From positions 62,001 through 126,000 of the forward strand of contig NZ_LOFH01000007.1 of assembly GCF_001469215.1 (NCBI RefSeq): 64,000 bases of DNA, in the 5' to 3' direction. The translations under genes were made by a program, and so were the position numbers. This DNA is from Pseudoalteromonas sp. H105 (lineage in GTDB: Bacteria; Pseudomonadota; Gammaproteobacteria; Enterobacterales; Alteromonadaceae). The notes beneath the pieces were generated by a model. It was not told the origin of the DNA and did no database searches. It was given only the letters and a program-made list of their open reading frames with translations. This document shows, piece after piece, positions 10,758 to 21,636 of the stretch. How positions within the stretch are numbered: the first letter of the stretch is position 1; every line of letters begins with the position of its first letter.

Positions 10758-12586
10758 TGCGTTTTTTTGTTTTCTTGGTGTGTGCGTTATGGCTACTACC
10801 AGCACACGCTACTACAAATGTATTGAATGATTTATTAAAGCCTACTGAGCAAACATTTTTACCTGTTGATCAAGCTTTCACTTTCGATTTTGACCAGCAG
10901 GGCAATACATTGTTTATTGGCTGGGATATAGCTCCAGGGTATTATCTTTATAAGAAAAAGCTCGAAATTATTGCAAAAGGTGCAGACATAAGAGTCCCTG
11001 ACTTGGGTGAGGGCGTAGTTATTGAAGATGAGTTTTTTGGTAAAACCGAGGTCTTTTTTGATTCATTTAGCGTCATTAGCAAGGTATCTAATGTTGCCAA
11101 AGAGGGGCTTGTTAAAATTCGTTACCAAGGCTGCGCAGAGGCAGGGCTGTGTTACCCCCCTGAAATTATTACTATTCCATTAAGTGTCATTGCAGGTGAA
11201 AATACGACTCAGAATATGAATGGAAACGACACAACGAATGCATTTGCTGCATTAAATGTTGAGTCAACGCCGAGTAATAATTCTGATATAGAGCAAAGTG
11301 AGTCAGATAAAGCGCTAAATTTTACAGAAAAGCTCGCATCACAAGGTTTACTAACTAATTTAGCTATTTTCTTTTTAGTCGGAATTGGCTTGGCATTTAC
11401 GCCTTGTGTATTTCCTATGTTTCCTATCTTGTCGAGCTTGATTGCAGGACAACAAAATCTCTCTACAAAGAAAGCGTTCGCACTGTCGTTTGTATACATT
11501 CAAGGCATGGCGGTCACCTACGCAGCATTAGGCCTTGTCGTGGCAGCGTTAGGTGGCCAAGTTCAAGGGTATTTACAACACCCATATGTACTTATTAGCT
11601 TTAGCTTATTGTTTGTATTGTTAGCCATGTCGATGTTTGGTTGGTACGAAATTAAGCTACCTAGTGGCATGATGAATAAACTAACGCAGGTGAGTAATAA
11701 TCAAAAAGGCGGCAATTATATTGGCGTGTTTTTAATGGGGGTTTTATCGGGTTTGATAGCCTCACCCTGTACCACCGCGCCGTTATCCGCAGCACTGTTA
11801 TTTGTTGCGCAAAGCGGTGATTATTTAGTGGGTGGTTTAACTTTATATGTATTGAGCTTGGGCATGGGGATTCCTCTATTATTACTCGGCACATCAGGCG
11901 GGAAGTTATTACCTAAAGCGGGCGGTTGGATGGAGCAAGTTAAAACGCTGTTCGGTTTCATTATGTTAGTTGTACCGCTAATTCTACTTGAGCGTATTGT
12001 GGATTTTGAGATTATTCTACTTATGGCAGGCTTACTCGCATTAGCGACAGCACTGTATTTACATTATTGGCAAAGCGGTCAAAGCCAAGGCAAGCTCAAA
12101 ACAGCATTATGGTTTGTTGCCACTTTACTTGTTATTACAGGCGCGAGTTTGACTAAAAACTACTTTTGGCCAACACCTACGTTGGCAGCCTCTACTGAGC
12201 AGCAGGCACAAAAGCAAGAGTTTAAATTAGTCGCTAACTTAGCTGAACTTAAGCAAGCCATCGCAGAGGCGAATGATGAAGGTCGGCTGGTGATGGTGGA
12301 TCTGTATGCTGAATGGTGTGCTGCGTGTAAAGAGTTTGAAAAATACACCTTCCCTGAACAAAATGTGCAAGCCGAGTTTGCTCATTTTGAGTTATTAAAG
12401 ATTGATCTTACTGAAAGTGATGAAACGACTATTGAAGTAATGGAAGAATATACGGTATTTGGTTTGCCAAGTATTTTGTTCTTTAATACGCAAGGTGAAG
12501 AGCTCGCAGAGCTACGTGTGACTGGCTTTTTAAATGCGGAAGACTTTACTGAACGGTTAATAAACATTCGTCAACGTGCTAAATAA
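10757..12586 (+). CDS. dsbD: Thiol:disulfide interchange protein DsbD
   Basis: 609 residues, somewhat longer than the 565 of E. coli. It passes electrons from cytoplasmic thioredoxin across the inner membrane to DsbC, DsbG and cytochrome maturation proteins. In order: signal peptide (1-18); periplasmic alpha domain with the redox pair C126 and C132 (GCAEAGLCYPP); eight-helix membrane domain with C217 (FTPCVFPMFP) and C338 (SPCTTAPLS); and C-terminal thioredoxin-like gamma domain with CAAC (C521, C524) in AEWCAACKEFE. All six catalytic cysteines are present. It ends with a terminator. Confidence 0.96.
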   Translation: MRFFVFLVCALWLLPAHATTNVLNDLLKPTEQTFLPVDQAFTFDFDQQGNTLFIGWDIAPGYYLYKKKLEIIAKGADIRVPDLGEGVVIEDEFFGKTEVFFDSFSVISKVSNVAKEGLVKIRYQGCAEAGLCYPPEIITIPLSVIAGENTTQNMNGNDTTNAFAALNVESTPSNNSDIEQSESDKALNFTEKLASQGLLTNLAIFFLVGIGLAFTPCVFPMFPILSSLIAGQQNLSTKKAFALSFVYIQGMAVTYAALGLVVAALGGQVQGYLQHPYVLISFSLLFVLLAMSMFGWYEIKLPSGMMNKLTQVSNNQKGGNYIGVFLMGVLSGLIASPCTTAPLSAALLFVAQSGDYLVGGLTLYVLSLGMGIPLLLLGTSGGKLLPKAGGWMEQVKTLFGFIMLVVPLILLERIVDFEIILLMAGLLALATALYLHYWQSGQSQGKLKTALWFVATLLVITGASLTKNYFWPTPTLAASTEQQAQKQEFKLVANLAELKQAIAEANDEGRLVMVDLYAEWCAACKEFEKYTFPEQNVQAEFAHFELLKIDLTESDETTIEVMEEYTVFGLPSILFFNTQGEELAELRVTGFLNAEDFTERLINIRQRAK

Positions 12587-12609
12587 ACACTTTTTGCACA
12601 TTCATATAA

Positions 12610-12637
12610 AGCGCCACTCATTGTAGTGGCGTTTTTT
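12610..12637 (+). terminator. Rho-independent terminator after cutA-dsbD
   Basis: Stem CGCCACT / AGTGGCG with a six-base loop and six T residues after it. Confidence 0.92.
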
Positions 12638-12812
12638 GTTTCTAGGGCGTGCCTAGTCATTAGACCAGTATTTTGCTGCTATTTACATCGAACTGACTAT
12701 AATAGGTGGTTAACGTGAGAAATACTTGTTATTTTATGTTTAACCTCAGAGTAAATGTTGAGGTTTATAGTAAAAATAGCTTAACTCATTATTTATAGGA
12801 TTATCGCGTATT

Positions 12813-13265
12813 ATGGCTGCAAAATTTAAGGTTTTTGTTATAAATGGCCCTAACTTAAATATGCTTGGTAAGCGTGAGCCAGAGAAATATGGTTCACAAA
12901 CACTGGGTGAGATTATGAGCGAACTAACAACCGTCGCGCAGAGTCTAGATGTTGAGTTAACGCATTTTCAAAGTAATAGTGAGCAAGCTTTGATTGAGCA
13001 CATACATGGTGCTTGGCAAGCTATTGATTGCATTATTATCAACCCAGCAGCATTTACGCATACAAGCGTAGCTTTACGTGATGCATTACTGAGTGTTGAT
13101 ATCCCGTTTTATGAAGTGCACTTAACCAATGTGTATGCACGGGAAGCGTTTCGTCATCATTCGTATTTTTCGGATGTCGCACAAGGCGTGATATGTGGAT
13201 TAGGTGCAATGGGTTATCGCGCAGCATTAAGTGCCGCGGTTAGTCGGTTGCAAAACGCAAATTAA
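12813..13265 (+). CDS. aroQ: 3-dehydroquinate dehydratase, type II
   Basis: 150 residues. It makes 3-dehydroshikimate in the shikimate pathway and forms dodecamers. The family start [19 protein letters not shown] carries the catalytic R21 and Y26. Other conserved elements are [17 protein letters not shown]103 in EVHLTN and R114 in the following segment. It is the first gene of the common aroQ-accB-accC cluster; accB starts 33 bases downstream with no terminator between. Confidence 0.97.
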   Translation: MAAKFKVFVINGPNLNMLGKREPEKYGSQTLGEIMSELTTVAQSLDVELTHFQSNSEQALIEHIHGAWQAIDCIIINPAAFTHTSVALRDALLSVDIPFYEVHLTNVYAREAFRHHSYFSDVAQGVICGLGAMGYRAALSAAVSRLQNAN

Positions 13266-13298
13266 TTTTAAACACACAAACTAGAAGGCGGGTCGTTC

Positions 13299-13763
13299 AT
13301 GGATATTCGCAAGATCAAAAAACTAATTGAACTAGTAGAAGAATCAGGTATTGCTGAATTAGAGATCACTGAAGGTGAAGAATCAGTACGTATTAACCGT
13401 AATAACATGAGTGCAGGCCCTGCTTACGCTCCACAGTATGCACCACAATATGCACCAGCTCCAGCAGCGGCTCCTGTAGCAGCTACGCCAGCAGCACCAA
13501 CTGAAGCAGCAGCGCCAGCAGCACCTACAGGTCATCAAGTATTGTCGCCAATGGTTGGTTCTTTCTATGCAGCGGCATCACCCGAAGCGCCTGCCTATGT
13601 TGAAGTCGGTTCTAAAGTGAATGTAGGTGACACACTTTGTATCATCGAAGCTATGAAAATGATGAACCAAATTGAATCAGACAAAGCCGGTACAGTAAAA
13701 GCTATTTTAGTTGAAAATGGTGAGCCAGTAGAATTTGATCAACCTTTATTCATCATTGAATAA
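13299..13763 (+). CDS. accB: Biotin carboxyl carrier protein of acetyl-CoA carboxylase
   Basis: 154 residues (E. coli 156). The N-terminal helix-forming part binds AccC. An Ala/Pro-rich linker (about 42-78) contains a repeated APQY unit. The C-terminal biotinyl domain has the modified lysine K120 in [10 protein letters not shown]. It carries the carboxybiotin between AccC and the carboxyltransferase AccAD in the first step of fatty-acid synthesis. Good spacing and a shared strand with accC, 26 bases downstream, indicate one transcript. Confidence 0.98.
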   Translation: MDIRKIKKLIELVEESGIAELEITEGEESVRINRNNMSAGPAYAPQYAPQYAPAPAAAPVAATPAAPTEAAAPAAPTGHQVLSPMVGSFYAAASPEAPAYVEVGSKVNVGDTLCIIEAMKMMNQIESDKAGTVKAILVENGEPVEFDQPLFIIE

Positions 13764-13789
13764 TAGCGCAACCTTAGAGGCCAACTCTC

Positions 13790-15130
13790 ATGTTAGATAA
13801 AGTAGTCATTGCAAATCGAGGTGAAATAGCACTTCGTATATTGCGCGCCTGCAAAGAGCTTGGGATCAAAACGGTTGCTGTGCATTCAACGGCGGATCGC
13901 GATCTTAAGCACGTACTATTAGCAGATGAAACCATATGTATTGGTAGACCATCAGCGACTGAAAGTTACTTAGATATTCCGCGCATTATTGCCGCGGCAG
14001 AAGTAACCGACGCAGTTGCGATTCACCCAGGTTATGGTTTCCTTGCTGAAAATGCTGACTTTGCAGACCAAGTTGAGCAAAGTGGTTTTGTTTTTATCGG
14101 TCCAAAAGGCGATACAATTCGTTTGATGGGCGATAAAGTATCGGCAATCAGTGCGATGCGTAAAGCAGGTGTACCGTGTGTTCCAGGTTCTGACGGTCCA
14201 GTATCAGATGACAAAGAACGCAATATGCAAATTGCTAAGCGTATCGGCTACCCGGTAATCATCAAAGCTGCTGGCGGCGGTGGTGGTCGTGGTATGCGTG
14301 TTGTACGCAGCGAAGCTGAACTTATTGATTCAATTGCGCTGACGCAACAAGAAGCAAAGCAGTTTTTCGGTAATAGTATGGTTTACATGGAAAAATTCCT
14401 TGAAAACCCTCGTCATATCGAAATTCAAGTATTGGCTGATGGTCAAGGCAATGCGGTTCACTTAGGTGAGCGTGATTGTTCAATGCAACGTCGTCATCAA
14501 AAAGTAGTTGAAGAAGCGCCAGCGCCAGGTATTACGGCTGAAGTGCGCAAGTTCATTGGTGAACGCTGTACACGTGCGTGTATCGAAATTGGTTATCGCG
14601 GTGCGGGTACGTTTGAATTTTTATATGAGAACGGCGAGTTCTATTTCATTGAAATGAATACGCGTATTCAGGTTGAACACCCTGTCACTGAAATGGTTAC
14701 TGGTGTTGATTTAATTAAAGAGCAGTTAAAAATTGCTGCCGGTCAACCGTTGTCATTCACACAAGATGATGTGGTCATTCGTGGCCATGCTATCGAATGT
14801 CGTATTAATGCTGAAGACCCTGAAACGTTTATTCCATCTCCGGGTAAAATTACACGTTTTCATCCTGCAGGTGGTTTAGGTATACGTTGGGATAGCCATA
14901 TTTATGCTGACTACAAAGTACCACCACATTATGATTCAATGATTGGTAAGCTAATCACGTATGGTGAGAATCGTGATGTTGCTATTGCACGTGCTCGTAA
15001 TGCATTGAATGAGCTAGTAATTGATGGCATTAAAACAAATACGCCTTTGCATAAACGTATTCTAGCCGATGAAAACTTCCAAAACGGTGGCACTAACATC
15101 CACTATCTTGAGAAGAAATTAGGCTTATAA
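13790..15130 (+). CDS. accC: Biotin carboxylase subunit of acetyl-CoA carboxylase
   Basis: 446 residues (E. coli 449). ATP-dependent carboxylation of the biotin on AccB. N-terminal [17 protein letters not shown], the ATP-grasp glycine loop [13 protein letters not shown] (about 159-171), the central [21 protein letters not shown] and the catalytic segment [14 protein letters not shown] are all intact. It is the last gene of aroQ-accB-accC and is followed by a strong terminator. Confidence 0.99.
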   Translation: MLDKVVIANRGEIALRILRACKELGIKTVAVHSTADRDLKHVLLADETICIGRPSATESYLDIPRIIAAAEVTDAVAIHPGYGFLAENADFADQVEQSGFVFIGPKGDTIRLMGDKVSAISAMRKAGVPCVPGSDGPVSDDKERNMQIAKRIGYPVIIKAAGGGGGRGMRVVRSEAELIDSIALTQQEAKQFFGNSMVYMEKFLENPRHIEIQVLADGQGNAVHLGERDCSMQRRHQKVVEEAPAPGITAEVRKFIGERCTRACIEIGYRGAGTFEFLYENGEFYFIEMNTRIQVEHPVTEMVTGVDLIKEQLKIAAGQPLSFTQDDVVIRGHAIECRINAEDPETFIPSPGKITRFHPAGGLGIRWDSHIYADYKVPPHYDSMIGKLITYGENRDVAIARARNALNELVIDGIKTNTPLHKRILADENFQNGGTNIHYLEKKLGL

Positions 15131-15153
15131 ACGTGTTATAACCGTTTATTAGT

Positions 15154-15183
15154 AAAAAAACCGGCAACTTTGCCGGTTTTTTT
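15154..15183 (+). terminator. Rho-independent terminator after accC
   Basis: Stem AACCGGCA / TGCCGGTT with a short loop, A-run before and seven T residues after. Confidence 0.93.
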
Positions 15184-15231
15184 GTGTCTGAAATTCAATA
15201 AGATCGGCGCGCTCGCCATACAAAAATAATC

Positions 15232-15240
15232 TGGTATGAT
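15232..15240 (+). promoter_or_regulatory. Probable extended -10 promoter of the tsaE operon
   Basis: TGGTATGAT is an extended -10 element (TGnTATGAT). Transcription would begin near 15247. This places the promoter on top of an earlier in-frame ATG (15236) and supports the later tsaE start at 15278. No good -35 is seen. Confidence 0.5.
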
Positions 15241-15277
15241 TAAGGGTGTTGTTTTATATATTTTTCATGAGGTAGTA

Positions 15278-15745
15278 ATGGCCCAAAGTGTTGGTTTTCA
15301 ACTTGCTGATGAAGCAGCGACAGTTGCAATGGGTAATAAGCTTGCTAATTTAATAGAGCAGGGCGCCGTCATCTATTTACACGGTGATTTGGGTGCAGGG
15401 AAAACTACATTAACGCGCGGTATCGTGCAAGGATTTGGTCATCAAGGTAAAGTAAAAAGTCCAACCTATACATTAGTTGAACCTTACGAGCTTGCAAATA
15501 CTCATGTTTACCACTTTGATCTGTATCGTTTAGGAGACCCAGAAGAGCTTGAGTTTATGGGGATCCGCGATTATTTTTCACCAACAGCGATTTGTGTTGT
15601 TGAATGGCCTGAAAAAGGTGGTGAGTTTATTCCTACACCGGATTTAGATATTACAATGCGCTATGTTGGCGAAGCGAGAGAGATTGAAATTCACAGTGTT
15701 AGCGAGCGTGGCAAGGCAATTACTGCAAAGTTAAATCAAAAATAA
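15278..15745 (+). CDS. tsaE: tRNA threonylcarbamoyladenosine biosynthesis ATPase TsaE
   Basis: 155 residues from the ATG preceded by a tgaggt ribosome site six bases away; E. coli TsaE has 153. An upstream in-frame ATG at 15236 would add 14 residues of no homology and overlaps the likely promoter. TsaE works with TsaB and TsaD to make t6A37 of ANN-decoding tRNAs. Walker A is GDLGAGKT (36-43), and SPTYTLVEPY, HFDLYRL and ELEFMGIRDYF are family signatures. It heads the tsaE-amiB-mutL-miaA-hfq-hflX run, with amiB only 12 bases downstream. Confidence 0.96.
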   Translation: MAQSVGFQLADEAATVAMGNKLANLIEQGAVIYLHGDLGAGKTTLTRGIVQGFGHQGKVKSPTYTLVEPYELANTHVYHFDLYRLGDPEELEFMGIRDYFSPTAICVVEWPEKGGEFIPTPDLDITMRYVGEAREIEIHSVSERGKAITAKLNQK

Positions 15746-15757
15746 ACAAAAGGTGTA

Positions 15758-17110
15758 ATGGGTCTAATGAATCGAGTTGTAGTTTATTGGGTGTGTGTTT
15801 GTTTGCTCAGTGTGATGAGCTTTGGGATTGCCGCACAAAATGCGATTAACAGTGTGCGCGTTTGGCCATCTCCAGATAGCACCCGTGTGGTATTTGATCT
15901 AAACGACAAACCTGACTTCAGCTATTTCATGCTTAAGAGCCCTTTGCGTCTCGTTGTCGACCTTGAAAACACAGACAAAATTAAGTACTTACCCAGCATT
16001 CCCACTAAACATCAAATTGTGAGTAAGCTACGCTACTCTAAGGCTAAAAACCGTAAAGGCGTTCGCTTTGTTTTTGAATTAAAGGGGGCAGTGAAACCTG
16101 TGCTCTTTGCTTTGGCGCCAACGGGTCCTTATAAAAACCGTTTAGTTGTTGATTTGTATAATAAAGAACAAGCTAAACCAGCCGTAAAAACCAGCAATAC
16201 TGCCGTTAAAAAGCGAGAGCTTAATAAAGCACGCGATATTGTGATTGCTATTGATGCAGGTCATGGTGGCGAAGATCCAGGCTCGATAGGGCCATCAGGC
16301 ACCTATGAGAAAACGATTACATTGCAAATAGCAAAACGTTTAGAACGGATGATTGATGCCGAAAAAGGCATGATTTCGAGAATGGTTCGCCGAGGTGATT
16401 ACTTTGTTAATTTGAACACCCGAACGAGTCGTGCACGCGAGAAAAAAGCAGACTTTTTTGTATCAATCCATGCTGATGCATTTACCAGCCCCCAGCCAAG
16501 TGGGGCATCTGTATGGGTATTGTCGCTGCGCCGTGCCAACTCTGAAATAGGTAAATGGCTTGAGGATAAAGAAAAACATTCAGAGCTCCTAGGCGGAGCT
16601 GCTGGCGTGATAAAAAATACTGCCAGCGAGAAGTACTTAGCACAAGCATTACTTGATATGTCGATGGACCACTCAATGAAAACAGGTTTTAGCGTTGCAG
16701 AAGAAGTGATGTATGAACTAAAAAAAGTGGCCAAAATGCATAAAAAACGACCACAAGCGGCAAGCTTTGGTGTATTAAAATCGCCCGATATTCCGTCAAT
16801 TTTGGTTGAAACGGGGTTCATTTCTAATCCACGCGAAGAGCGTTTATTGAAAACAGCCGATTATCAAGAACGGCTCGCTAAAGCCATTTTTACTTCGTTG
16901 AAAAATTATTACCTAAAAAACCCACCGGATGACTCGTTATTTGCATCATTAAAATCACAACAGCCGACCACACATAAAGTCCGCTCTGGGGAGTCATTAA
17001 GCTTACTTGCAAGTCGCTATGGGGTGAGTGTGAATAAATTAAAACGCGTAAACAAACTCAAATCAAACACCTTATTTATCGGCCAAGAGCTGAATATTCC
17101 GCAAAGCTAA
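15758..17110 (+). CDS. amiB: N-acetylmuramoyl-L-alanine amidase AmiB with LysM domain
   Basis: 450 residues. A signal peptide (about 1-26, ending FGIAAQ) sends it to the periplasm, where it cleaves peptidoglycan cross-wall during cell separation. Domains: AMIN (about 30-130) for septal targeting; amidase_3 (about 155-385) with zinc ligands in IDAGHGGEDPGS, the EKTITLQIA glutamate and SIHADAF, and the catalytic glutamate in LVETGFISNP; and one C-terminal LysM (HKVRSGESLSLLASRYGV, about 408-450) binding glycan. In E. coli AmiB is activated by EnvC; the regulatory helix region near MDHSMKTGFSVAEEV is present. It is in the same transcript as tsaE and mutL. Confidence 0.95.
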   Translation: MGLMNRVVVYWVCVCLLSVMSFGIAAQNAINSVRVWPSPDSTRVVFDLNDKPDFSYFMLKSPLRLVVDLENTDKIKYLPSIPTKHQIVSKLRYSKAKNRKGVRFVFELKGAVKPVLFALAPTGPYKNRLVVDLYNKEQAKPAVKTSNTAVKKRELNKARDIVIAIDAGHGGEDPGSIGPSGTYEKTITLQIAKRLERMIDAEKGMISRMVRRGDYFVNLNTRTSRAREKKADFFVSIHADAFTSPQPSGASVWVLSLRRANSEIGKWLEDKEKHSELLGGAAGVIKNTASEKYLAQALLDMSMDHSMKTGFSVAEEVMYELKKVAKMHKKRPQAASFGVLKSPDIPSILVETGFISNPREERLLKTADYQERLAKAIFTSLKNYYLKNPPDDSLFASLKSQQPTTHKVRSGESLSLLASRYGVSVNKLKRVNKLKSNTLFIGQELNIPQS

Positions 17111-17125
17111 TTCGTTAGGAACAGT

Positions 17126-18955
17126 ATGAGTATTGAAATTTTACCCGCGCGATTAGCTAACCAAATTGCAGCCGGTGAAGTCGTTGAAAGACCAGCGTCT
17201 GTTGTTAAAGAGTTGGTTGAGAACAGCTTAGATGCAGGGGCTACACGTATACAAATAGATATTGAGCGGGGTGGTCATAAACTCATTCGCATTCGTGATA
17301 ATGGCTCAGGTATTAATAAAGACGAACTGACACTAGCGCTGTCGCGTCATGCTACGAGTAAATTAAAATCACTGGATGATTTAGAAAATATTTGTTCATT
17401 GGGTTTTCGTGGTGAAGCCTTAGCATCAATAAGTTCAGTGTCTCGGTTGACGCTTAGTTCGAAGACTAAAGCGCAAGAGGCCGCGTGGCAAGCTTGTGCT
17501 GAAGGCCGCGATATGGCAGTGCAGATTAAGCCAACAGCTCACCCTGATGGCACTACCATTGAAGTCAAAGATTTGTTTTTTAATACACCTGCTAGGCGCA
17601 AATTTTTACGCACCGAAAAAACCGAGTTTAATCATATTGATGAACTAATAAAGCGAATTGCATTGAGTCGCTTTGATGTATCAATTACCTTAACGCATAA
17701 CGCTAAAGTTGTGCGCCAGTACCGTGCTAAAACTGATCCTGCTCAAGCGATTACCCGGGTGTCGCAAGTGGCGGGTAAAGCGTTTGCAGAACAAGGCTTA
17801 TATATTGAATCTGGAGATACTGGTTTACAATTACACGGATGGGTGTTGCCTGTAGGGTCAACGAATACGATTCAATATACCTATGTAAATAATCGCATGA
17901 TGCGCGATAAGCTCATTCTTCACGCTATTCGACAAGCGTTTGAAGAAGTTGCAGGTCAAGAAGAGCTTCCTGGATTTGTCATATACATTGATATTGACCC
18001 ACGGCAAGTGGATGTCAATGTGCACCCGGCAAAGCATGAAGTACGTTTTCATCAAGGCCGCTTAGTGCATGACTTTATTTTACAAGCGGTCAAACAAGTT
18101 GTGGTACCGTTACAAGATGATTTTTCACATTTAAATACACCAGGCAGTGACCGCTATTCGCCTGCAGTTGACCCACATGAGCAGCAAAGAGATGTATTTG
18201 ATTATCCAAAAACACCTTTGCAGCCAAGCACGGGGAGTGGTTATACGGGGGGAACGTCAGGGGATGCTCGCTCAGCTTCAATGGGAGGGCGAACCCCTGA
18301 AGCAAAAGAGAGCAAAACCACTTTCCACGACGTAAATTCATTTTACCAGGGAGTGAGTGAGCAACATGCCGCACATTTTGATCGAGCCGTAGCCCCTGCC
18401 TTAGATCAAACGCCAGTGGTTGCGAGCACAGTCAATGCTACCTCGTTACTGGTGCAGCAGGACGGGAGTTGTGTATTTAGCGAGCAGCAGCAGGTGTATT
18501 GTTCCCACTTCAAATATGCATTGGTTGATCATTGGCAGCAGTTGATTAGTGAGCATGCAAGTCTTGAAGGTAAGGCTTTACTATTACCAGTTCGGATTAA
18601 TTTAGCCAAAGAGGATTTAAACAATCTAACTGAACAGCAATCATGGTTTACACTATTAGGGTTTGAGCTGGTTATAGAAAAACAGTTTGTGATGGTAAAA
18701 AAATTACCGTGTAGCTTGTATTTACTCGATGTTAATCAGGCGCTTGAATTTTTACTGCAAGCATGTAAAAACCAATTTGAAAACCTAGAAAGCTGGTTGA
18801 AATGGCAACGAAGCCATGTTCCTGAGCGCTACTTCACGAGCAATGCTTTTGCAGCTGAGTTATTACAAATGAAAAATAATCCGCAAACAATTCAGCGTTT
18901 GCGATCAAAAGCGGTTAAAATAGACTTACATCACTATTTAACACAGCTAGATTAG
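17126..18955 (+). CDS. mutL: DNA mismatch repair protein MutL
   Basis: 609 residues (E. coli 615). It couples mismatch recognition by MutS to strand incision. The N-terminal GHKL ATPase has [17 protein letters not shown] (catalytic glutamate and Mg-binding asparagine), RDNGSGI and [15 protein letters not shown] variable linker (about 335-430, rich in Ser/Gly/Thr) leads to the C-terminal dimer domain (about 430-609). The endonuclease motif DQHA(x)2E(x)4E is not seen, as expected for an organism using MutH and Dam methylation. It starts 15 bases after amiB and ends 10 bases before miaA. Confidence 0.97.
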   Translation: MSIEILPARLANQIAAGEVVERPASVVKELVENSLDAGATRIQIDIERGGHKLIRIRDNGSGINKDELTLALSRHATSKLKSLDDLENICSLGFRGEALASISSVSRLTLSSKTKAQEAAWQACAEGRDMAVQIKPTAHPDGTTIEVKDLFFNTPARRKFLRTEKTEFNHIDELIKRIALSRFDVSITLTHNAKVVRQYRAKTDPAQAITRVSQVAGKAFAEQGLYIESGDTGLQLHGWVLPVGSTNTIQYTYVNNRMMRDKLILHAIRQAFEEVAGQEELPGFVIYIDIDPRQVDVNVHPAKHEVRFHQGRLVHDFILQAVKQVVVPLQDDFSHLNTPGSDRYSPAVDPHEQQRDVFDYPKTPLQPSTGSGYTGGTSGDARSASMGGRTPEAKESKTTFHDVNSFYQGVSEQHAAHFDRAVAPALDQTPVVASTVNATSLLVQQDGSCVFSEQQQVYCSHFKYALVDHWQQLISEHASLEGKALLLPVRINLAKEDLNNLTEQQSWFTLLGFELVIEKQFVMVKKLPCSLYLLDVNQALEFLLQACKNQFENLESWLKWQRSHVPERYFTSNAFAAELLQMKNNPQTIQRLRSKAVKIDLHHYLTQLD

Positions 18956-18965
18956 GGTCAACGCG

Positions 18966-19883
18966 TTGAGTAATTTACCGGTCATATTTTTAATGGGTCC
19001 AACAGCCGCAGGCAAAACTGCACTGGCTATTGAGCTTTGTCAGCATTTAAAAACCGAAATAATCAGCGTTGATTCAGCCTTAGTGTATAAAGATATGAAT
19101 ATTGGTACAGCAAAACCTGATGCACAAGAACTGGCATTGGCGCCGCACCACCTTATTGACATTATTGATCCTGCACAAAGTTACTCTGTCGCTGACTTTC
19201 GCCGTGATGCGATTGAAAAAATTGATCAATTTCATAAACAAGGTAAAGTACCCGTGCTTGTTGGCGGTACAATGATGTACTTTAAATCGTTGATTGACGG
19301 TTTATCGCCGCTGCCTGAGGCTTGCCCTAATGTGCGTGCTGAGCTTGAAGCCCAGGCAAATCAGCATGGTTGGCCTGCACTTTATAAAGAGCTTGCAGAG
19401 GTAGACCCACAAGCAGCAGAAAAAATGAGTGAAAATGATTCGCAGCGCATTAATCGTGCCTTAGAAGTGTATCGTTTAACAGGTAAAACAATGACTGAGC
19501 TGCAAAAAGAAAAACAGCCCAAATTACCTTATACGTTTCATCAATTTGCAATTGCACCCGATGATCGCGCTGATTTACATGAACGTATAGCACATAGGTT
19601 CAAAATAATGCTTGATGAGGGGTTTGAAAAAGAAGTTTCATCCCTATATCAACGTAAGGATTTACACCCAAACTTACCCTCAATTCGTTGTGTAGGGTAT
19701 AGACAAATGTGGGATTACATTGCTGGCGAGACAAACTATGATGACATGGTGTTTCGCGGTATTGCAGCCACTCGACAACTTGCTAAACGTCAGTTGACTT
19801 GGTTGAGAAGCTGGCCTGAGGTAACTTGGTTAACGACCGGTGATGAAGAAAACTTGCAACGTGTTGTAAGTTCGCTAAGCTAG
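18966..19883 (+). CDS. miaA: tRNA dimethylallyltransferase MiaA
   Basis: 305 residues. It adds dimethylallyl to A37 of tRNAs reading UNN codons. The start is a TTG (ttgagtaatttacc), since the P-loop GPTAAGKT is only eleven codons in and the next ATG would remove part of the strand before it. Other features: [43 protein letters not shown] and the [14 protein letters not shown] tRNA-binding end. It is embedded between mutL and hfq as in E. coli, where a promoter inside miaA drives hfq. Confidence 0.95.
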   Translation: MSNLPVIFLMGPTAAGKTALAIELCQHLKTEIISVDSALVYKDMNIGTAKPDAQELALAPHHLIDIIDPAQSYSVADFRRDAIEKIDQFHKQGKVPVLVGGTMMYFKSLIDGLSPLPEACPNVRAELEAQANQHGWPALYKELAEVDPQAAEKMSENDSQRINRALEVYRLTGKTMTELQKEKQPKLPYTFHQFAIAPDDRADLHERIAHRFKIMLDEGFEKEVSSLYQRKDLHPNLPSIRCVGYRQMWDYIAGETNYDDMVFRGIAATRQLAKRQLTWLRSWPEVTWLTTGDEENLQRVVSSLS

Positions 19884-19963
19884 TAGTAGTTGAATGTTTT
19901 TTAGCTTTGTTAAATGAGTTCAGCCACTTAATTATAATAACACCTAGAACGAAGGATAATAAC

Positions 19964-20230
19964 ATGGCAAAAGGCCAATCGTTACAAGACCCATTTTTGA
20001 ATGCGTTACGTCGTGAGCGTATTCCAGTATCAATCTTTTTGGTTAATGGCATCAAACTACAAGGTAAGATCCAGTCTTTTGACCAATTTGTAATTTTACT
20101 AGAAAACACAGTAAATCAAATGGTGTATAAACACGCTATTTCTACAGTAGTCCCTGCTCGCGCAGTTAACTTCCAAGGTGTACAAGGAAGTGAAGAGGGT
20201 GATGAGCAGCCAGAACCTGGAAATTTTTAA
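19964..20230 (+). CDS. hfq: RNA chaperone Hfq
   Basis: 88 residues from the ATG preceded by AAGGA; a longer reading from 19907 has no homology. Hfq is a hexameric Sm-like ring that helps small RNAs pair with mRNAs. [17 protein letters not shown], the Sm1 segment [21 protein letters not shown] and the Sm2 [12 protein letters not shown] are almost identical to E. coli. The C-terminal tail is short and acidic ([12 protein letters not shown]), unlike the longer E. coli tail. It is likely both in the long operon and transcribed from promoters inside miaA. Confidence 0.98.
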   Translation: MAKGQSLQDPFLNALRRERIPVSIFLVNGIKLQGKIQSFDQFVILLENTVNQMVYKHAISTVVPARAVNFQGVQGSEEGDEQPEPGNF

Positions 20231-20246
20231 ATTAGGAGCGTAATGC

Positions 20247-21530
20247 TTGTTTGACCGTTATAAAGCCGGCGAACAGGCAGTCTTAGTCCATATTGACTTT
20301 CCTCAAGAAGGAGATCGTGAAGATCTTCATGAGCTGGAAATGTTAGTATCTTCTGCTGGTGTTAGCAGTTTGGCGGTTGTGCAAGGCAGCCGTCAATCAC
20401 CACATCCGAAACTATTCGTCGGTAGCGGTAAAGCAGAAGAGATTGCTGAGATTGTCAAAATCCACAATGCAGATGTCGTCATATTTAATCACCAACTCAG
20501 ACCCTCTCAAGAGCGTAATTTAGAGCTTGTTTGCCAGTGTCGAGTGCTTGATAGAACGACCCTGATACTTGATATTTTTGCTCAACGAGCGCGTACTCAT
20601 GAAGGTAAGCTGCAAGTTGAGTTGGCACAATTGCGTCACATGTCGACTCGTTTAATACGCGGTTGGACCCACCTTGAACGCCAAAAAGGCGGTATTGGTC
20701 TTCGCGGACCCGGAGAAACACAGCTTGAAACGGATAGACGTTTATTACGTGCCCGCATTCAAAGTATCCGTGCGCGCCTAGACAAAGTAGCCGTGCAGCG
20801 TGAGCAAGGGCGTCGTGCACGAAACCGAAATGAAATTCCAACAGTCTCTTTAGTTGGCTATACCAACGCAGGTAAATCGACTCTATTTAATCGTATTACG
20901 AATTCAGATGTTTATGCTGCCGATCAGCTGTTCGCAACTCTGGACCCGACATTACGCAAGCTTGAAATAGGCGATGTAGGTTCAGTTATTCTTGCTGATA
21001 CGGTTGGTTTTATTCGTCATTTACCTCATGACTTAGTCGCTGCGTTCAAAGCGACGCTGACTGAAACACGTGAAGCTGATTTACAATTACATGTTGTTGA
21101 TGTGGCAGATGCACGTCGCAAAGAAAATATAGAACAGGTACAATCGGTTTTAAAAGAGATTGAGGCCGATGAAGTGCCGCAATTACTCGTTTATAATAAA
21201 ATTGATGCGCTGGAAGATGTTGCGCCTCGAATTGATCGTGATGACGAAGGCATGCCTATAAGAGTATGGTTGTCAGCTCAAAGTGGCCTAGGCTGCGAAT
21301 TACTATCAGAGGCAATAAGTGAGCTGCTTGCGAAAAAGATGTTCGCACATACACTTAAGCTTGCACCGCAATATGGGCGCTTGCGTGCTTCATTGTTTAG
21401 TTTAAACGCTGTACATGAAGAAGATTTTGATGAACACGGGCAGTGGTTGTTGACCACACGTATGCCAATGGTTGAATGGAACAAACTGAAGAAAGAGTTT
21501 GGACCGGAGATTGATTCATTTATTTTATAA
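20247..21530 (+). CDS. hflX: Ribosome-associated GTPase HflX
   Basis: 427 residues (E. coli 426). It splits stalled ribosomes under heat and other stress. The N-terminal HflX domain has KLFVGSGKAEEI and RTLILDIFAQRARTHEGKLQ-type segments, and the G domain has VGYTNAGKST, DTVGFIRHLPHDLV and NKID. The start is TTG at 20247 with AGGAG eight bases before it. An out-of-frame ATG at 20243 opens a three-codon frame that overlaps this TTG. It sits 16 bases after hfq. Confidence 0.97.
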   Translation: MFDRYKAGEQAVLVHIDFPQEGDREDLHELEMLVSSAGVSSLAVVQGSRQSPHPKLFVGSGKAEEIAEIVKIHNADVVIFNHQLRPSQERNLELVCQCRVLDRTTLILDIFAQRARTHEGKLQVELAQLRHMSTRLIRGWTHLERQKGGIGLRGPGETQLETDRRLLRARIQSIRARLDKVAVQREQGRRARNRNEIPTVSLVGYTNAGKSTLFNRITNSDVYAADQLFATLDPTLRKLEIGDVGSVILADTVGFIRHLPHDLVAAFKATLTETREADLQLHVVDVADARRKENIEQVQSVLKEIEADEVPQLLVYNKIDALEDVAPRIDRDDEGMPIRVWLSAQSGLGCELLSEAISELLAKKMFAHTLKLAPQYGRLRASLFSLNAVHEEDFDEHGQWLLTTRMPMVEWNKLKKEFGPEIDSFIL

Positions 21531-21636
21531 AAGTAAAAATTTACTGTACGTCGTCGTTTTTAGTATGAGAATGGCGGTATATTTGGTAGATTTGATACAA
21601 TTACCTAAATTATTTAGATAACAATGGAGTATAGCT

